From NCBI RefSeq assembly GCF_019977295.1, contig NZ_AP024651.1, positions 4,092,001 through 4,156,000 on the forward strand: 64,000 nt of DNA, in the 5' to 3' direction. The position numbers and the translations under genes were made by a program. Source of the stretch: Arthrobacter sp. StoSoilB20. GTDB taxonomy: Bacteria > Actinomycetota > Actinomycetes > Actinomycetales > Micrococcaceae. Below are positions 32,767 through 41,395 of this stretch, piece by piece. A model generated the notes under the pieces. It was not told where the DNA came from and did no database searches. It saw only the letters and a program-made list of their open reading frames with translations. How positions within the stretch are numbered: the first letter of the stretch is position 1; every line of letters begins with the position of its first letter.

Positions 32767-35700
32767 ATGGCGTTTACCGCTCGAAGAATCCGAAGGCCAG
32801 TGGCAATACTGGCGGCAGCCGTCACAGCCGCCGCTGGCATGGCACTCCTGCCCGCAACCACCCCCCAAGCACAAGCAGACGACGCAACAGCGGTCACCAT
32901 CACACCGAACCCCGCCACCCGGGGCGAAGCGTTCGAAGGCTGGGGAACCAGCCTGGTCTGGTTTGCCAATGCGACGGCGGGATACTCCCCCGAGTTGCGC
33001 GAGGAGCTGTACCAGAAGGTCTTCGGTGAGGACGGGCTGAACCTCAACATTGCCCGCTACAACGTCGGTGGCGGCAATGCCTCCGACGTAGCCAACTACC
33101 TCAACGACGGCAGCGCTGTGGAGGGATGGTGGAAGCCGGTGGCTGAAGCGCAACCCGGCCAACCGGCGTCGAACCTTTACAACCCGGACGGAACCGTGGA
33201 CAAGACGCAGGCCAACAAACTCGCGTTCCTGAACGCGTGGGACCCTGACGACCCCGCCTCCTACAACCCCGACGCCGACCAGAACCAGCGCTGGTGGGTG
33301 GAGCGCCTGGCCGCCGATCAACAGATCACCCACTGGGAAGCGTTCAGCAACTCCCCGCCGTGGTTCATGACCAAGAGCGGCTATGTTTCCGGCCAGGTGA
33401 ACACCGCCAAGGGCGAGAACCTCCTGCCCGAAGCCGAAGCCAAGTTTGCCGCGTACATGAGGAACGCCGTCGAACTTCTCGAAAAGGGCAGCGGTATCAC
33501 GGTGGACACGATCGATCCGTTCAACGAGCCAAACTCGGGCTACTGGGGAACGGACATCGACGCCGCCACAGGCAAGCCGCCCACCACGTACACGCAGAAG
33601 CAGGAGGGCGCGCTGATTTACCCGGCCGCCCAGGACCGAGTGACCAAGCTCCTGGCGGCCGAACTGGAAAAGGGCAGCACCGACACCGTCATCTCGGCGA
33701 TGGACGAGACCGATCCCAGCAAGTTCATGACCAACTGGAACGGCTACAGCCAGGAGGCCAAGGACGCCGTTGCCCAGCTCAACGTCCACACGTACGGCAC
33801 CAATGATCGACGCCGGGTCCGGGACCTCGCCAACTCCACGGACAAGCCCCTGTGGATGAGTGAGGTTGGCGGCTTCTGGACAGGCAACCCCGCGCTCGGC
33901 GACTCCACCAGCGGCTGGGACCGCTCCAACATCACCAACGGCCTGGGCATCGCCGGCCGCATGGTCAACGATCTCCGCGAACTGGACCCCAACGCGTGGG
34001 TGTTCTGGCAGCCTGTGGAGGACACGTACAAGCAAGAAAAAGCAGACAAAGGGTGGGGTTCCATTTACGTCGACTTTGACTGCAACTACGAAGGCCGCGA
34101 AGGCTTCTCCAACCGTCGGCTCAACGACGGCGCCACCGGGGATCAAGCCAAGTGCAAGGTCCTGACCAACCAGAAATACAACACCACACGGAACTTCACG
34201 CACTACATCCGTCCGGGCGACTTCCTCATTCAAAACGACAACGCCAAGACCGCCAGCGCCCTCCGCGCCGACGGCAACGGCGCCACCCTGGTCCACTTCA
34301 ACGACACCCCGACGCCGGAAAAGGTCACCATCGACCTCAGCCGTTTCGGCTCCATCGCTCCCGGCGCCAAGGTCACTCCCGTTGTCACCACCAAGTCCCC
34401 ACTGGACGACATCGAGAAGAACGCCCTGGTCAAGGGCGCACCCGTGGCCGTGGATACCACCGCCAAGTCCGCGACGCTTGAGGTTCCTGCCGCATCAGTG
34501 GTGACTTTCGTCGTCGACGGCGTCAGTGGAGTTTCGGACGACGCCGCACCTGTGCAGGACGGCCACAGCTACCACCTCAGCGGTGAGGCGAGCGGCAAAT
34601 ACCTGACCGGGCGCGCGAACGGAACTGCGTCGATCGAGGAACTGGGCGGCGACGCAGCAGGCGTGGCTCCACAAATGTGGACCTTCAACGCCGTGGGTGC
34701 AGGTGGCTTTGGGAACGATCGCCGCTGGGTTGTTTCCAGCAAGGACGGGCGCGTCCTGACCGGCAACGGAGGCGTACTGAACGGGAGCCAGTCGGGTGCC
34801 GCTTCACTGGGTTCCCTCTCGGTGGAGCAAGCCAAGGCGACTCCTTCTGCACAGTGGATAGTGACCACTGAGAACGGCAAGCAATGGTCACTGGTCAACG
34901 CAGGTGCGGCGATTGCGCTGCAGGTTTCGGGCAACCAAACCGCCGCCGGAACGTCCGTAGCGCTGGCTTCCTCCACCGGAACCACGGCCACGGCATCGGC
35001 CAACCCGCACCAGGCGTGGGCTTTCACGGACATTGCTGACTTGAAGCTCCTGGGTGTTTCTCCCGTTGAACTGAGCACTCTCACTGGCGTTGCGCCTACC
35101 CTGCCTTCTACAGTGACGCCTCTGTATGAGGCGGGTCCCGGCAAGCCGCTGGCTGTGACGTGGTCCTCTGTTGATCCGTCGGTTTGGCAGAAGGAAGGAA
35201 AGGTGACACTTCGCGGTTCGGGCGTCGATCCTTACGGGCAGGTGTTTGACGATGCCCTCCTGACCGTGACTGTTGGGCAGTACGTCGCCACCGATCCGGC
35301 GTCGGTAACGGTAGGCATTGGCTCTACCGTGGCTGAGGTCCAGGCTGCTGCGCCCACGTCCGTCCCTGGACAAATCGGTGACGGCCCGGCCCGCAACCCG
35401 CTCCCAGTGACGTGGGACTGGGCTTCATTGTCGGATTCGGCGCTGCAAACTGTTGGTTCAGTGACGGTTCCGGGCACGGCGGGCTCACTCGCTGCGACCC
35501 TCACAGTGCTGGTGGTGGACCGGGTTCCGAGCAGCAACATCTGCAAGGACGATCCCAGCACTTCCGTCACCGCCAGCTACACCGAGGGCTCCTACATCGC
35601 GAAGAACACCTGCGATTCCAACGCCTCCACGCGCTGGTCCAACTGGGTCAGCGGCGGCAGGGCCGGTGACAGCCTGAGCTACGCGTTTGGCCGCGACTAC

Positions 35701-36285
35701 ACCGTCTCTTCAGTGACCGTGACGTCCGCGGAGAAGGCCGCGGCAAGCCTGAAGATCCAGTACCAGGATGCCACCGGAACATGGAAGGACACCTCCGCCG
35801 GAACCATCACCGGACTCTCCATTTCTTCACCGACGACCGTCCGCTTCGACCCCGTAACCACCCGCGGGATCAGGGTTTCGTTCGTGACCACGGCGTCTTA
35901 CACGAAGATCGCTGAGGTGGCTATCGCTGGATCACGCCTGGCCGACGCCGGGCTGGCCGACCTCGGCCGGCTCCTGGTCAACCAAGCCTCCGTGGTCGGT
36001 TTCGCTCCCGGAACCACCGACTACCGGGTGCTGACCGCGACGGCGACTCCCGCCGTCGTCGGCTACCCGCTGGACACGAACGCCAAGGTGACCGTCCAGC
36101 AGGCAACGGCGGAAAGCCCGACGGCGATAGTCACCGTGACGGCGCCAGACGGCACCACGAAGCAATATCGCGTGACTGTTTCCACCGGGAAGGACGCGTG
36201 CAAGAACAACGGATGGAAGACCAGTCCGTCGCCCGTGTTCACCAATCAGGGGCAGTGCGTGAGCTACTTCGCGGCTGGCAAGTAA
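32767..36285 (+). CDS. secreted multidomain glycoside hydrolase, GH30-type endo-beta-1,6-galactanase-like
   Basis: A 1172-residue exported enzyme. A Sec signal peptide ends near TPQAQA. The catalytic domain (about residues 40-570) begins FEGWGTSLVWFANA and has the acid/base Glu254 in DPFNEPNSGYWG and the nucleophile Glu366 in LWMSEVGGFW, as in GH30-like endo-beta-1,6-galactanases. It is followed by a ricin-type trefoil-like region (about 595-755), two bacterial Ig-like BIG domains (about 760-920), an F5/8-type CBM32-like domain with paired Cys (NICKDDPS, NTCDSNAS), and a short cadherin-like/tail module. By family it cleaves galactan side chains of plant arabinogalactans outside the cell. Two tandem terminators follow. 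No ribosome site of note. Confidence 0.87.
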   Translation: MAFTARRIRRPVAILAAAVTAAAGMALLPATTPQAQADDATAVTITPNPATRGEAFEGWGTSLVWFANATAGYSPELREELYQKVFGEDGLNLNIARYNVGGGNASDVANYLNDGSAVEGWWKPVAEAQPGQPASNLYNPDGTVDKTQANKLAFLNAWDPDDPASYNPDADQNQRWWVERLAADQQITHWEAFSNSPPWFMTKSGYVSGQVNTAKGENLLPEAEAKFAAYMRNAVELLEKGSGITVDTIDPFNEPNSGYWGTDIDAATGKPPTTYTQKQEGALIYPAAQDRVTKLLAAELEKGSTDTVISAMDETDPSKFMTNWNGYSQEAKDAVAQLNVHTYGTNDRRRVRDLANSTDKPLWMSEVGGFWTGNPALGDSTSGWDRSNITNGLGIAGRMVNDLRELDPNAWVFWQPVEDTYKQEKADKGWGSIYVDFDCNYEGREGFSNRRLNDGATGDQAKCKVLTNQKYNTTRNFTHYIRPGDFLIQNDNAKTASALRADGNGATLVHFNDTPTPEKVTIDLSRFGSIAPGAKVTPVVTTKSPLDDIEKNALVKGAPVAVDTTAKSATLEVPAASVVTFVVDGVSGVSDDAAPVQDGHSYHLSGEASGKYLTGRANGTASIEELGGDAAGVAPQMWTFNAVGAGGFGNDRRWVVSSKDGRVLTGNGGVLNGSQSGAASLGSLSVEQAKATPSAQWIVTTENGKQWSLVNAGAAIALQVSGNQTAAGTSVALASSTGTTATASANPHQAWAFTDIADLKLLGVSPVELSTLTGVAPTLPSTVTPLYEAGPGKPLAVTWSSVDPSVWQKEGKVTLRGSGVDPYGQVFDDALLTVTVGQYVATDPASVTVGIGSTVAEVQAAAPTSVPGQIGDGPARNPLPVTWDWASLSDSALQTVGSVTVPGTAGSLAATLTVLVVDRVPSSNICKDDPSTSVTASYTEGSYIAKNTCDSNASTRWSNWVSGGRAGDSLSYAFGRDYTVSSVTVTSAEKAAASLKIQYQDATGTWKDTSAGTITGLSISSPTTVRFDPVTTRGIRVSFVTTASYTKIAEVAIAGSRLADAGLADLGRLLVNQASVVGFAPGTTDYRVLTATATPAVVGYPLDTNAKVTVQQATAESPTAIVTVTAPDGTTKQYRVTVSTGKDACKNNGWKTSPSPVFTNQGQCVSYFAAGK

Positions 36286-36299
36286 GGAAATTCTGAGAT

Positions 36300-36346
36300 A
36301 GCGGGGCCCCTTGGGATTTCGATCCTGAGGGGCCCCGCTGTGTTTT
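36300..36346 (+). terminator. intrinsic terminator, copy 1
   Basis: AGCGGGGCCCC (36300-36310) pairs with GGGGCCCCGCT (36329-36339); the stem continues inside (T/A, then GGAT/ATCC) to a TTCG loop, followed by gtgtttt. It begins 15 bases after the stop codon of the GH30-type gene. Confidence 0.9.
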
Positions 36347-36434
36347 CACCGAAGTGGGACGAGCCTTGGAACAATGAACTCAACCGGCACTGGGCAGCCA
36401 CAGAAGACTTGGATGAGGTGGACCGTCTCAACCG

Positions 36435-36480
36435 GCGGGGCCCCTGGGGATTTCGATCCTGAGGGGCCCCGCTGTGTTTT
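36435..36480 (+). terminator. intrinsic terminator, copy 2 (duplicate)
   Basis: GCGGGGCCCC (36435-36444) and GGGGCCCCGC (36463-36472) with the same TTCG-type interior and the same trailing tgtgtttt as copy 1. The following caccgaagcgggccgag also repeats the sequence behind copy 1, and cttggatgaggtggacc appears at 36408 and again at 36499, so about 90-135 bp has been duplicated with its terminator. Confidence 0.85.
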
Positions 36481-36544
36481 CACCGAAGCGGGCCGAGTCT
36501 TGGATGAGGTGGACCGCCTCAACCGGCGGCTGGCCCTCAAGCAT

Positions 36545-37345
36545 TTAGCCGCGCACCCAGCGGTACGGCGTTGTCGTCGAGACCTTGAGCAGCCCGGAAC
36601 GTTCCAGGATTGGCCGCGAGAACTCGGTGGAGTCACTGTGGATGAGTGACTTGCCCAACTCGAGTGCGGCCTGTGCACGGCGGGCCGTCAACGCCCGGTA
36701 AATCCCCCGGCCACGCCATTCTTCCCTGGTGGCACCGCCCCAGATCCCGGCAAAGACTGTCCCCGGCACTGGCTCCAAGCGTCCCGCACTGACAATCTTT
36801 CCCTCAGCTTCGGCAACCCAAAGCTGCATGCCATCGCCGAGCGACAGCCTTCGCAGCAACGCCTCGGCCATCTCGTCTGAAACCGGCTCCCCGAAGACCT
36901 CATCTTGCATGGCGCTCATGGCCCTGACATCGGCTTCGTCAGTGACTTGCCGCAGGGTTACGCCGCCGGGAATTGGCACATCCGTGCTCAATGCTTTCGC
37001 TTCGCCGATCATGATCGACTCGGGGTCATCCTGGGTGAAGCCGTTCTCAATGAGGGCTTCATGCAAACCCGGCGCGTGGTCGTGGCCGCGGGATTTCCAT
37101 TCCACCTTGGTGATGTCAGGATCTGCGCGGAAGTGCGCGATCGCCTCGGCGACGAGTCTCTTCACGGTCTGCGAGTCCGCATCGCCCAGGTCCCTGTAGG
37201 TGACGAAACCCCGCCCCTTCATGAACGTCACCAGGCGCAGGGGTCCGTGTTGGGTGACCTTGAGGGCGCTGGGGGTCTCGGCGTCGGTGCGGAGGTTGTG
37301 GTCATAGGCTGCCAGGAAACGTTCGCGGTCTTCGCTGTTGCTCAT
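36545..37345 (-). CDS. GNAT-family N-acetyltransferase
   Basis: A 266-residue protein with an N-terminal region of about 125 residues that looks like a degenerate GNAT copy and a C-terminal functional GNAT domain. Acetyl-CoA motif A is AGIWGGATREEWRGRGIYRAL (R-x2-G-x-G plus helix), and SDSTEFSRPILERSGL forms the last part. Substrate unknown. It is monocistronic; downstream are the duplicated terminators of the convergent GH30 gene, and upstream the large repeat array. Confidence 0.88.
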   Translation of the reverse strand: MSNSEDRERFLAAYDHNLRTDAETPSALKVTQHGPLRLVTFMKGRGFVTYRDLGDADSQTVKRLVAEAIAHFRADPDITKVEWKSRGHDHAPGLHEALIENGFTQDDPESIMIGEAKALSTDVPIPGGVTLRQVTDEADVRAMSAMQDEVFGEPVSDEMAEALLRRLSLGDGMQLWVAEAEGKIVSAGRLEPVPGTVFAGIWGGATREEWRGRGIYRALTARRAQAALELGKSLIHSDSTEFSRPILERSGLLKVSTTTPYRWVRG

Positions 37346-37389
37346 CCGGCGAGCCTACTGCAGGGGATTCCGGGCCGCCCCTAGTTCGC

Positions 37390-38250
37390 CCGCCGATTCG
37401 ATGGCTGGCTGCACCCGATGCCGTGCGCACGGCATACTCAGCAGCGAACCCCCGAAACGGGCACGCGCCCAGGGCTCACTGCAGGTCAGACGGTACGAGT
37501 CGGCTAGTGGGCAACTACGCGTCGGCCCAAGCTGCGGGGCCTCGCCGATTCGATGGCTCGCTGCGCCCGATGCCGTGCGCACGGCACACTCAGCAGCGAC
37601 CCCCGAAACGGGCAAGCGCCCAGTACCGTGGGAGACCGATTCGATGGCTGCGTTGTTGTTGGACGGTAGGAGTCGGCTAGTGGGCAACTACGCGTCGGCC
37701 CAAACCCCCGGGGCCTCGCCGATTCGATGGCTCGCTGCCCCCGATGCCGTACGCACGGCACACTCAGCAGCAAGACCCGGAAACGGGCACAACCCCAGTA
37801 CCGTGGGCCCGCCGATTCGATGGCTCGCTGCGCCCGATGCCGTGCGCACGGCACACTCAGCAGCAAGACCACGAAACGGGCTTCGCTCCCGGGGCTCACT
37901 GCAGGTCAGACGGTACGAGTCGGCTAGTGGGCGGCTACGCGTCGGCCCAAACCCCCCGTGGCTTCGCCGATTCGATGGCTCGCTGCGCCCGATGCTGTGC
38001 GCACGGCACACTCAGCAGCGAACCCCCGAAACGGGCTTCGCTCCCGGGGCTCACTGCAGGCCAGACGGTTGGAGTCGGTTAGTGGGCAACTACGCGTCGG
38101 CCGAACCCCCGTGGGCCCGCCGATTCGATGGCTCGCTGCGCCCGATGCCGTGCGCACGGCACACTCAGCAGCGAACCCCCGAAACGGGCACGTGCCCACC
38201 TCCGTGGGCCCGCCGGTTCGATGGCTTGCTGCGCGTTAGATGGTAGGAAT
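37390..38250 (-). repeat. modular hairpin repeat array (8 copies), locus B2
   Basis: This 919-base gap (37346-38264) holds no gene. GCCGATTCGATGGCT (or GCCGGTTCGATGGCT) recurs at about 37390, 37542, 37634, 37718, 37811, 37967, 38119 and 38211. Most copies carry the perfect palindrome TGCCGTGCGCACGGCA or a near match. Spacing alternates between about 92 bp (module 1) and about 152 bp (module 1 plus a 60-bp module with ctactagcc-type words such as GAGTCGGCTAGTGGGC). Read on the minus strand, the flanks GCTGCT, GCGCAGCG and CCATCGAATCGGC match locus B1 at 5076-5489 column for column. It begins 14 bases from the stop of the DUF2264 gene. Confidence 0.88.
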
Positions 38251-38264
38251 CACCTGACCCGCAG

Positions 38265-40247
38265 CTAAGCCTCGAATCGGGAAGGCCACAGCCGGGAAAG
38301 GGGTATCGATGCACCGTCGGCGAACACGAAACGGTCCTCGCCCTCCCCCTGGCCCGTCACAAACGTGACGCCCCCGTCCGGCGAAGTACCTCCCTCACCC
38401 GTGAGGACGACGACGGCGGCGTAGTCGCCGTCGTACGCTGTGCCCGCGGTACCCACCCAAGGAATGGTGAGCTCCGAACCCATCGGGTGTGCCCCCGGGC
38501 GGACAAAGGTCCCGGAGTCATCCAAGGGCACGCCGAAGCCAGGCACGGCCAGGACAGTGCTGACCTCCGAAGATGCAGCATCCACCGGCCATCCCCCGAT
38601 CCGCAGCGCAGGACCCGCAGAACCCAGAACACCCGCAGCTACATCACCGGACGCGCCCACAGAACCCTCACCAGAAGCACCAGAAGCACCCCCGGAAGAA
38701 GCCCCTGAAACCCGCACCAGCCGAAGCTCCACCGCGCCCCGCGTCGCCGAAACAACCGTGACCGAAGGACCGGCCGTCGCGACACCGGACACCCCGCTGC
38801 CGTGATCCGGCCCGGCGTCGGGATCAGGTTCGATCCAGTGGGCAGTGAACCGGGAAGCACCTACCTGAACCCCGCCCTCGGAGAACGAGCCGAGGTACTC
38901 AAACCCTGTCCGGTGCGTCAGCCGGCCGGAGGAGTCAATGAACGCCACCGCGTTATCAACCGACTCCGGCGTGAGGTCCGGGAACGTGTGCGTCGAGTAC
39001 CCGATCCGGGCGTACAGCGGAGAATCAGCCACCACAGCGCCAACAACAGCATGATCCGTGGCATGGTTCCGGATCCGGACCACACCGTCGGCACGCGTCC
39101 CATCCACCTGCCACCCAGGAGCAGCGATGAGCCGCTGTGTGTCGGCAACCTCCACGGGGAGCGGAGCCTCCACGGAGGTCCACACCCGGTGATCCGCAGG
39201 CAACGCCAGCCCGAGCATCCCCTTTGCAGCCCAATACGGGGAGCCTGCACCGGAGTACGCCTGCTTCATTCCCGCGAACTCGCCATGCCAGCCGATGGAA
39301 AGGAGGCCGTCGTCAGTGATGGACCCGTGCCGGGCAAAGTAGTCGAGCATTCCGGAGGCTGCCCGCCGAGCCATGCCCGGGGCCAGCCGGGTGTGCCCGG
39401 ACAACTCTCCTACCCAGAAGGGTGCCGCGGCCGCGAACCGGTAGATCAAGCTGCGGCCCTGGATGAGCGGAGCACCGTTCGCCCCCACCAAGAACGCGGC
39501 GTCGTCCAGGAAGTCAGCCAGCCGGTCGCCGTCGAGCGTCTTTCGTGCAGTAACCCGGGGATCCGAGGGTGCCATCAGCGCCCACAGTTGCGGGTACACC
39601 TGGAACGCCCAGCCAACGTAGTGGTCGTAGGCCCGCTCGGGGCCGTCGGCGAACCAGCCCCCGCCCCGGTACAGGGAATCGTGGATGGCGAGTCCGGCGT
39701 CGATGTCCTCGTCCGAGTACCGGCCGCCGACAGAGGCGAGGAACGTCTCCACCACAATCTGGAACCACACCCAGTTGATGGGCGGATATTCCTCGCCGAT
39801 CACGGTCTCGAACCAAGCGATGAGCTGCTCCTGCACGCGTTCGGGGAGCTTGTCCCAGAGGACGTCGCGGGTCAGTGCCAGGCCGACAGCCAACGACGCC
39901 GCCTCAACCTTCGCCTGCCCCAGCTCGCCTGGTGTCGGCCAGCGGTCGGGGTTGGCGGGGTTGGTTCCGGCGTCGAGCCCGGCGGCGTACCACTCCGCGA
40001 TCCAGCCTGTGGAAGAGGGGTCGCCCGCCATCCGGAAGGAGGCCAGCAGGAACGTCCGTGCGAAGGCCTCCAGCGAGTCACTCCGCGGGCCGTACCGGCT
40101 GTTGGCTCCCGGCAGGTGGATGTTGGCATGGTCCACGGTCCCAAAGTGATGGGCGGAGCGCAGGAGGTGATCCGCGTAAGCGCACCAGTGCTCGCGGGTC
40201 AGGCCGGTGAAGGGTGAGAGTTGGTGATCCAACGGTGGCAAGAGCAT
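38265..40247 (-). CDS. DUF2264 family protein (probable carbohydrate-active)
   Basis: A 660-residue DUF2264 protein. The first 400 residues are an (alpha/alpha)-toroid-like domain: SPFTGLTREHWCAYADHLL, SLEAFARTFLLAS, NWVWFQIVVETFL, RGGGWFADGPERAYDHYVGWAF and SIGWHGEFAGMKQAYSG are blocks typical of the family. The C-terminal part is beta-rich, interrupted near residues 545-575 by a Ser/Gly/Ala-rich insert (SGASSGGASGASGEG). DUF2264 genes often sit with polysaccharide lyases and GH105-like enzymes; the reaction is unproven. No signal peptide, so it acts inside the cell. Its ATG overlaps the regulator's stop (ATGA). Confidence 0.86.
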   Translation of the reverse strand: MLLPPLDHQLSPFTGLTREHWCAYADHLLRSAHHFGTVDHANIHLPGANSRYGPRSDSLEAFARTFLLASFRMAGDPSSTGWIAEWYAAGLDAGTNPANPDRWPTPGELGQAKVEAASLAVGLALTRDVLWDKLPERVQEQLIAWFETVIGEEYPPINWVWFQIVVETFLASVGGRYSDEDIDAGLAIHDSLYRGGGWFADGPERAYDHYVGWAFQVYPQLWALMAPSDPRVTARKTLDGDRLADFLDDAAFLVGANGAPLIQGRSLIYRFAAAAPFWVGELSGHTRLAPGMARRAASGMLDYFARHGSITDDGLLSIGWHGEFAGMKQAYSGAGSPYWAAKGMLGLALPADHRVWTSVEAPLPVEVADTQRLIAAPGWQVDGTRADGVVRIRNHATDHAVVGAVVADSPLYARIGYSTHTFPDLTPESVDNAVAFIDSSGRLTHRTGFEYLGSFSEGGVQVGASRFTAHWIEPDPDAGPDHGSGVSGVATAGPSVTVVSATRGAVELRLVRVSGASSGGASGASGEGSVGASGDVAAGVLGSAGPALRIGGWPVDAASSEVSTVLAVPGFGVPLDDSGTFVRPGAHPMGSELTIPWVGTAGTAYDGDYAAVVVLTGEGGTSPDGGVTFVTGQGEGEDRFVFADGASIPLSRLWPSRFEA

Positions 40248-41395
40248 CAGAGGGAATCCTCCAGTACTCCGGCCAGTCCACGCGGCGCCCCGACGGACGA
40301 CTCCCGGACGATCAGCTCAGGGTTCAGGTCAATGCGATGCACTGGGCGCATCCTTCCTTCGGCCAGGCGCGCAGCCATGAGCTGCACCGCCACTTTGCCG
40401 ACGTAGCTTTTGGGCGGCCGGACTGCAGAGATCGCGGGTTCGGCCAGGTAGGCAACTTCGTCGTCGTAGCCCACGATCGCCATGCTGCCGGGAACGTCCA
40501 CTCCGCGGTCCACGCAGTGCTGCACGAACGCCACGGCCTGGGTATCCGAGTGCACCAGCATGGCCGTGGTTCCGGAGGAACGGCACAAGTCAAGGACGTG
40601 GTCGAAGTGCTTGGCCCGGTCGCCGTTGTCCAGTTTGGCTGAGTCCTCATGGATGGAGTTTTCCAGCGGAATCTTCAGCGCTGCCATGGCCTGCTTCCAG
40701 CCCCGGACCACGTGCGGACTGGTGGGGCTCGTGGAATCAGTGAGGCAGCCGATCATCCGATGCCCTTCCTGCCACAAGTGCCGAACGGCCATCCCTGCGC
40801 CGAACGAGTGGTCCGTTGCCACCCACTCCAGCCGATGGGCGGGAATCTCCAACGGCGCCCGACGCTCAGCCAGGATCACCGGAATGGGCAGTGCGTTGAG
40901 CCAGCGGAGCAGCTCCTTGCCGTGCTCACCGCCCATGTCCGGCGCCACGATCAGTCCGTCGATGTTTTGGGTATCCAGCAGTGCCTGGACCTGGCGACGG
41001 TTATCCGCGGCGTCATAGGCGGAACCCCTGACCAGGATGCGGAGGTTCTGCGCTTCGGCCTCGCCGCGGGCACCGGAAATCACCTGCGGCCAGTAGTAGT
41101 CCAGCGATGGAACCACCATGCCGATCGAGTAGCTGTGCGCCGACGGCCTCCCCACAGCCACGGAACGGTCCAACGGGCTGGGCAGGGTTGCGCCGCCGTG
41201 GACCCTGGACACCAGCCCTTCGTCGGCGAGGGTGTTCACATCACGCCGGATGGTCAATTCGCTGACGCCCAGCTTTGCGGCGATATCCCGGACCGTGATG
41301 GCTCCGTGCGCACGCAATTCCTCCATGAGCCGCTCACGGCGTTGCAAGGAAAAGAGCGACTTGCCGCCCGCTTCCGGGGTCTGCTCGGAACTCAA
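40247..41395 (-). CDS. DeoR-type HTH fused to LacI-type sugar-sensor domain
   Basis: A 382-residue chimeric regulator. The N-terminus is a DeoR/GlpR helix-turn-helix (RRERLMEELRAHGAITVRDIAAKLGVSELTIRRDVNTLADEGLVSRVHGGA), not the LacI HTH. From about residue 85 on it is a LacI/periplasmic-binding-protein effector domain (YSIGMVVPSLDYYWPQVISGARGEA; IDGLIVAPD; AIVGYDDEVAYL; RIDLNPELIVRESS). The start is TTG 41395: GGAGG lies 7 bases upstream, and the codon overlaps the heparinase stop (TTGA). It probably controls this operon and the divergent ABC/GH35 operon in response to a sugar. Confidence 0.92.
   Translation of the reverse strand: MSSEQTPEAGGKSLFSLQRRERLMEELRAHGAITVRDIAAKLGVSELTIRRDVNTLADEGLVSRVHGGATLPSPLDRSVAVGRPSAHSYSIGMVVPSLDYYWPQVISGARGEAEAQNLRILVRGSAYDAADNRRQVQALLDTQNIDGLIVAPDMGGEHGKELLRWLNALPIPVILAERRAPLEIPAHRLEWVATDHSFGAGMAVRHLWQEGHRMIGCLTDSTSPTSPHVVRGWKQAMAALKIPLENSIHEDSAKLDNGDRAKHFDHVLDLCRSSGTTAMLVHSDTQAVAFVQHCVDRGVDVPGSMAIVGYDDEVAYLAEPAISAVRPPKSYVGKVAVQLMAARLAEGRMRPVHRIDLNPELIVRESSVGAPRGLAGVLEDSL

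Noticed and set aside
32587..34296. 569-residue open frame on the minus strand
   Set aside because: It is antisense to the GH30-type catalytic domain and spans the palindrome upstream; no domain is visible.
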